Of a stretch of 56,826 nt of DNA, positions 53,478-56,826 are shown one piece after another. The position numbers were made by a program, and so were the translations under genes. How positions within the stretch are numbered: the stretch's first letter is position 1; every line of letters begins with the position of its first letter. The notes under the pieces were generated by a model. It saw only the letters and a program-made list of their open reading frames with translations. It was not told the DNA's origin and ran no database searches. Source of the stretch: an uncultured Acidimicrobiales bacterium (GTDB lineage Bacteria > Actinomycetota > Acidimicrobiia > Acidimicrobiales > UBA10347); assembly GCA_937991435.1 (NCBI GenBank), contig CALKPY010000074.1:1-56826 (forward strand), given 5' to 3'.

Positions 53478-55351
53478 TGCAATGCTCCCTCGATGACGTC
53501 GAAGACTTCCGCGGCGGTAAATGGTTGGCCTTTGACCTTGGCGACGGGCTGGGCATCGACAAGAAACTCAGCTCGAACCAATTTGGTGAGTTGGCCAAGA
53601 TTCATTTCTGGCACGATCACCTTGGGATAGCGACGCAGAACGTCTCCGAGGTCTTTCGGGAACGGGTTCAGGTGAGTCAGATGCGCATGGGTCACAGAAT
53701 GTCCAGCGGCGCGAGCTCGACGCACTGCACTCGTGATGGCGCCCCAGGTCGACCCCCAGCCGAGTACGAGCAGGTCTGCGTCGTCAGGGCCGTCAACCAT
53801 CGTCAGCGGTATGTCATCGGCGATCACCGCCACCTTGTCGGCTCGGATCTGCACCATGTGCGCATGGTTGTCTGGGTCATAGGAAATGTTGCCGGTGCCG
53901 TCTTGTTTCTCGATTCCGCCGACGCGGTGTTCAAGGCCTGGCGTACCGGGAATTGCCCAAGGTCGAGCCAAGGTCACCGGATCTCGCAGATACGGCCAAA
54001 AGACGTCTTCGCCGTCGTCGTTCTTCGCGTTGGGAGCGGTTGCAAACTCGATCTCGATGCTTGGAAGTGATGCAACATCAGGGAGTTTCCAAGGCTCGGT
54101 TCCGTTTGCCAAGTAGCCGTCAGAAAGCAGCATCACCGGCGTGCGGTACTTGAGCGCGATGCGCACCGCCTCGATCGCTGCGTCAAAGCACTGAGCCGAG
54201 CTGTACGCAGCGACGATCGGCATAGGCGACTCGCCGTGGCGGCCATACATTGCCATCATCAGGTCGGCAGCTTCGGTCTTGGTCGGCAATCCGGTCGACG
54301 GGCCACCTCGCTGAATGTCGATGACAACCAGTGGCAGCTCAAGACTCAGCGCAAGGCCTATTGCTTCGCCTTTGAGCGCAACTCCCGGGCCACTCGTGGT
54401 TGTGACGCCGATGTGGCCGCCAAACGACGCACCGACAGCTGCGGACACCGCAGCAATTTCATCTTCGGCTTGCAGCGTGCGAATGCCGAAATGCTTCTTC
54501 GTCGACAGCTCATGCAAGATGTCAGAGGCGGGCGTGATCGGATACGAACCCAGGAACATCGGAATCCCGGATAGCTGTGAACCAGCCACCAACCCCCACG
54601 ACAACGCAGTGTTGCCATTGATGTTCGTATACGTACCTGGTTCGAGCGACGCCGATCGGATCTCGGCTCGATGGCCCGACAACTCGGCGGTCTCGCCAAA
54701 CGCATGGCCGGCCTTGAAGGCCGCAGTGTTGGCCGCCACCACAAGTTCATTCTTTGCGAATTTGGCCTTGATCCAATCGAGGGTGGTGTCGACTGGTCGG
54801 CTGTACATCCACGACACGAGCCCCAGAGCAAAGAAGTTCTTCGATCGGTCAGCATCGCGTGGCTTGACCCCGAGGTCAGCGCACGCTCGTTTGGTTATCG
54901 TGGTCATCGGTACTTTGATCAACGTGTAGTTGTCGAGCGAGCCGTCAGCGAGCGGGTTGACACCGTCGAGGTACCCGGCTTTAGCGAGATTGCGTTCGTC
55001 AAAGGTGTCTTCGTTGGCAATGATGGTGCCGCCGTCTTCGAGGCGGTGTAGCTCACTGGCCAACGCTGCCGGATTCATACAGACGAGAATGCTTGGGGCA
55101 TCACCTGGCGTTGTAATGTCATGGTCGCTGATCTGCACTTGAAACGCAGAAACGCCCGCCAGCGTGCCAGCCGGGGCTCGTATCTCGGCGGGAAAGTCCG
55201 GCAACGTCGCCAGATCGTTGCCAAACATCGCACTGGCACTGGTGAACCGGTCGCCGGTGAGTTGCATGCCGTCGCCGGAGTCGCCGGCGAATCTGATGAT
55301 GATGTGGTCGAGGCTGGTCGCCCCGGAACTGACTGAAGCAGTATCGGTCAC
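53474..55351 (-). CDS. korA: 2-oxoacid:ferredoxin oxidoreductase, fused gamma-alpha subunit
   Basis: A 625-residue fused gamma-alpha subunit. The N-terminal gamma domain has I-I-R-F-A-G-D-S-G-D-G-M-Q near the start and L-P-D-F-P-A-E-I-R-A-P-A-G-T. The alpha pyrimidine-binding domain has G-S-Y-P-I-T-P-A-S-D-I-L near 275, A-E-D-E-I-A-A-V, T-T-S-G-P-G-V-A-L, and R-G-G-P-S-T-G-L-P-T-K. I chose a GTG at 55351 with a GAAGGGA site upstream; the open frame extends to 55513 but has little likeness to the family there. It overlaps korB. Confidence 0.94.
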   Translation of the reverse strand: MTDTASVSSGATSLDHIIIRFAGDSGDGMQLTGDRFTSASAMFGNDLATLPDFPAEIRAPAGTLAGVSAFQVQISDHDITTPGDAPSILVCMNPAALASELHRLEDGGTIIANEDTFDERNLAKAGYLDGVNPLADGSLDNYTLIKVPMTTITKRACADLGVKPRDADRSKNFFALGLVSWMYSRPVDTTLDWIKAKFAKNELVVAANTAAFKAGHAFGETAELSGHRAEIRSASLEPGTYTNINGNTALSWGLVAGSQLSGIPMFLGSYPITPASDILHELSTKKHFGIRTLQAEDEIAAVSAAVGASFGGHIGVTTTSGPGVALKGEAIGLALSLELPLVVIDIQRGGPSTGLPTKTEAADLMMAMYGRHGESPMPIVAAYSSAQCFDAAIEAVRIALKYRTPVMLLSDGYLANGTEPWKLPDVASLPSIEIEFATAPNAKNDDGEDVFWPYLRDPVTLARPWAIPGTPGLEHRVGGIEKQDGTGNISYDPDNHAHMVQIRADKVAVIADDIPLTMVDGPDDADLLVLGWGSTWGAITSAVRRARAAGHSVTHAHLTHLNPFPKDLGDVLRRYPKVIVPEMNLGQLTKLVRAEFLVDAQPVAKVKGQPFTAAEVFDVIEGALQ

Positions 55352-55512
55352 ATCGGTCCCTTCGATCTCGTGGATGACCGTCTGGCCGACTTGGCACCCG
55401 GCCCGATTCGAAGTTAGCCCGCGCAACGTGACTAATGCCACACCAACGAAGCTAAGGCCATCTTTATTCGGCGCTACATGAGTCGACTCGCCACTTACGC
55501 GACACTGGAACA

Positions 55513-56286
55513 ATGACGCCTAGCACCTCGGCCACAACGCCATCCACCGTGATGCTGATCACTGGAGCGAGTCGCGGAATCGGAGCTGCTACAGCGCTCC
55601 GGGCTGCCTCGGCGGGCTGGCACGTAGCCATTGGCTATCGACGACAGGCGGCAGCCGCCGAGCGGGTGGCTGAGGCGTGCAGGCAAGCGGGCGCGCAGGC
55701 GATCACGGTACAAGGAGACGTCGCCAGCGAACAAGATGTGCTGCGCCTCTTTGACCAAACGGCGTCGGCTCTCGGGCCGATTACGAGCCTGGTCAACAAC
55801 GCTGCAATTCTTGAACCGATGTGCACGGTCGAACAGCTCACCGAAGATCGGCTACGTCGCGTATTCGATGTGAATGTAATCGGCGCCTTCTTGTGCGCTC
55901 GCGAGGCCGTAAAGGCCATGTCCACCGACCGGGGCGGGCATGGCGGCACCATCGTGAACGTGTCTTCGGCCGCGTCGTACCTGGGAAGCCCGTTCGAATT
56001 CGTGGACTACGCCGCGACCAAAGGTGCCGTCGACACGCTGACCATTGGATTGGCCAAGGAAGTTGCTCGTCGCGGAATCCGCGTCAACGCAGTCAGGCCG
56101 GGTCTGATCGATACCGACATTCACGCCGATGCCGGGATGCCCGATCGGGTTGATCGTTTGAAAGAGAACGTGCCGATGGGGCGCGGTGGTACTGCTGACG
56201 AGGTAGCAGCATCGATTATGTGGCTCGCGGGGCCTGACTCGGGCTACGTGACCGGTTCGTTGATCAATATTGCCGGCGGCCGCTAG
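55513..56286 (+). CDS. Short-chain dehydrogenase/reductase (SDR)
   Basis: A 257-residue SDR close to the FabG/glucose-dehydrogenase-like group. It has T-G-A-S-R-G-I-G near residue 18, N-N-A-A near 95, N-V-S-S-A-A-S near 150, and Y-A-A-T-K near 170, all required for NAD(P)-dependent oxidoreduction. It ends with N-I-A-G-G-R. It is divergent from korA across about 160 bases and ends four bases into the stop of the SSB-like gene on the other strand. The substrate is unknown. Confidence 0.9.
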   Translation: MTPSTSATTPSTVMLITGASRGIGAATALRAASAGWHVAIGYRRQAAAAERVAEACRQAGAQAITVQGDVASEQDVLRLFDQTASALGPITSLVNNAAILEPMCTVEQLTEDRLRRVFDVNVIGAFLCAREAVKAMSTDRGGHGGTIVNVSSAASYLGSPFEFVDYAATKGAVDTLTIGLAKEVARRGIRVNAVRPGLIDTDIHADAGMPDRVDRLKENVPMGRGGTADEVAASIMWLAGPDSGYVTGSLINIAGGR

Positions 56287-56700
56287 CTCTGAGTGTCAGC
56301 CGACGCAAGTTCTAAGATCGCCACAGCGGACCGTCTGAGTTCGCGTGCGACCGACTTCTTGGCGCTCCACAAATACCCGGCATGAGCCACAATTTCGGTA
56401 CGTGATCCCGTCACGCCACCGGCACGGTAGAAGCGGCGAACCACGGCACCCGCGACCACCACCGATGCGCCCTTGTTCCAACGGTGAACGCGTTGCGGCG
56501 CGTCGAACCACGCGACTGGCACCGATGTGGTGGCCGCGTCGCTTGATCGCACCGTTACGGCAAACGTGACCACGTTGCCGCCTGATGGCAACTGACGCAC
56601 CGTCGGCACATCGACCAGTTGCCCCGACACAACTGCTTGGTTGCCAGACGTCGCCTCGCTGGCTGTTCCGCTGGTATCGATTAGTGGCTCTTCGGAAATG
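56283..56700 (-). CDS. Single-stranded DNA-binding-like (OB-fold) protein, 5' end uncertain
   Basis: A small SSB-family protein. The OB fold is seen in V-V-S-G-Q-L-V-D-V-P near the start, R-Q-L-P-S-G-G-N-V-V-T-F-A-V-T-V, P-V-A-W-F-D-A-P, and G-A-V-V-R-R-F-Y-R-A-G-G. It resembles the short second SSB found in actinobacteria, which lacks the long acidic tail of replicative SSB. The reading frame is open upstream to 56786 but contains no ATG and only a TTG at 56765, in sequence that looks like the end of a mobile element. The native start seems to be lost or replaced, so the upstream limit given is approximate and the gene may be broken. Confidence 0.7.
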
Positions 56701-56726
56701 AGCGGGGGTGGTCCACCGGGCGCGTG

Positions 56727-56782
56727 ACAGGGGCGCCCATGATTTGCGGTGTCTAAAGCCAGCAAGTCCCAGGAGCCCCTGT
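56727..56782. repeat. Inverted repeat at possible insertion-sequence end
   Basis: ACAGGGGC at 56727-56734 is matched in reverse complement by GCCCCTGT at 56775-56782, around 40 bases of spacer. A short palindrome, GGTGGTCCACC, is at 56707-56717. The sequence lies between the SSB-like gene and a transposase-like start and probably marks the left end of an insertion sequence. Only one end is in the window, so the true terminal repeat cannot be measured. Confidence 0.4.
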
Positions 56783-56826
56783 GCAGTCAGATCCTAAGCG
56801 CGTTTGTGAGATCCTTGTCGGTCTCG
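56781..56826 (+). CDS. Start of a probable ISL3-family transposase, cut by window edge
   Basis: A GTG at 56781 has an AGGAG site five bases upstream. It opens a frame reading M-Q-S-D-P-K-R-V-C-E-I-L-V-G-L to the window edge. I recall this N-terminal pattern from ISL3-type transposases of actinobacteria. With only 15 codons visible the call is tentative. Confidence 0.45.
   Translation, partial: MQSDPKRVCEILVGL

Overview
The window looks like a chromosome segment of a free-living, high-GC actinobacterium, most likely of the Acidimicrobiia/Ilumatobacter type. This is inferred from protein style and gene order, with no database search. The main evidence is a minus-strand block from about 56 kb down to 26 kb whose order follows the Mycobacterium tuberculosis Rv1007c-Rv1026 neighbourhood: metG, tatD, rpf-like, rsmA, ispE, glmU, prs, rplY, pth, mfd, mazG, eno, ftsB-like, DUF501 and ppx. 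Further support comes from a bS22/AURKAIP1-type basic micro-protein, korAB, frequent GTG/TTG starts and dense 4-base gene overlaps.

Layout. 1-9.7 kb: accessory oxidoreductases, headed by a minus-strand gene cut by the left edge that appears to encode a selenoprotein. An in-frame UGA sits in a U-P-V-C motif with a bacterial SECIS-like hairpin directly after it. An FAD oxidase, two SDRs, a membrane Mrr-like nuclease, a carotenoid oxygenase, a rhodanese, a GGDEF-EAL protein and an alpha/beta hydrolase follow. 9.7-20.4 kb: a surface DUF1906 protein with calcium-loop repeats, a methyltransferase, a coupled aminotransferase/sulfotransferase-like pair, a flavoprotein, a second GGDEF protein, a P450, an SRPBCC protein, tRNA-Leu and an endonuclease/phosphatase-fold membrane protein. 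20.4-25.3 kb: a two-gene envelope operon (OmpA/BON protein plus a long membrane-anchored coiled-coil/HhH protein), divergent from a Cas4-like nuclease gene.

25.3-34.4 kb: GNAT, Ppx/GppA, DUF501, then a CO-dehydrogenase-type (molybdenum hydroxylase) maturation set (coxG-like, MobA/MocA-like, two XdhC-type, VWA, MoxR) with no structural coxLMS genes in view, then ftsB-like and eno. 34.4-35.7 kb: an intergenic region with tandem dyads and an ATP-dependent DNA ligase. 35.8-52.4 kb: the conserved housekeeping block, including an unusually short GlmU that lacks its acetyltransferase core, and tRNA-Gln. It ends with a plus-strand rhomboid gene. 52.4-56.8 kb: korBA, an SDR, an SSB-like gene whose native start seems lost, and the first codons of a transposase at the right edge.

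No CRISPR array, rRNA, prophage or complete insertion sequence was seen. No stretch longer than 300 bases lacks a gene. The largest gap, about 290 bases between eno and the ligase gene, holds the tandem dyads. Start codons and function calls rest on reading motifs and ribosome binding sites by eye.
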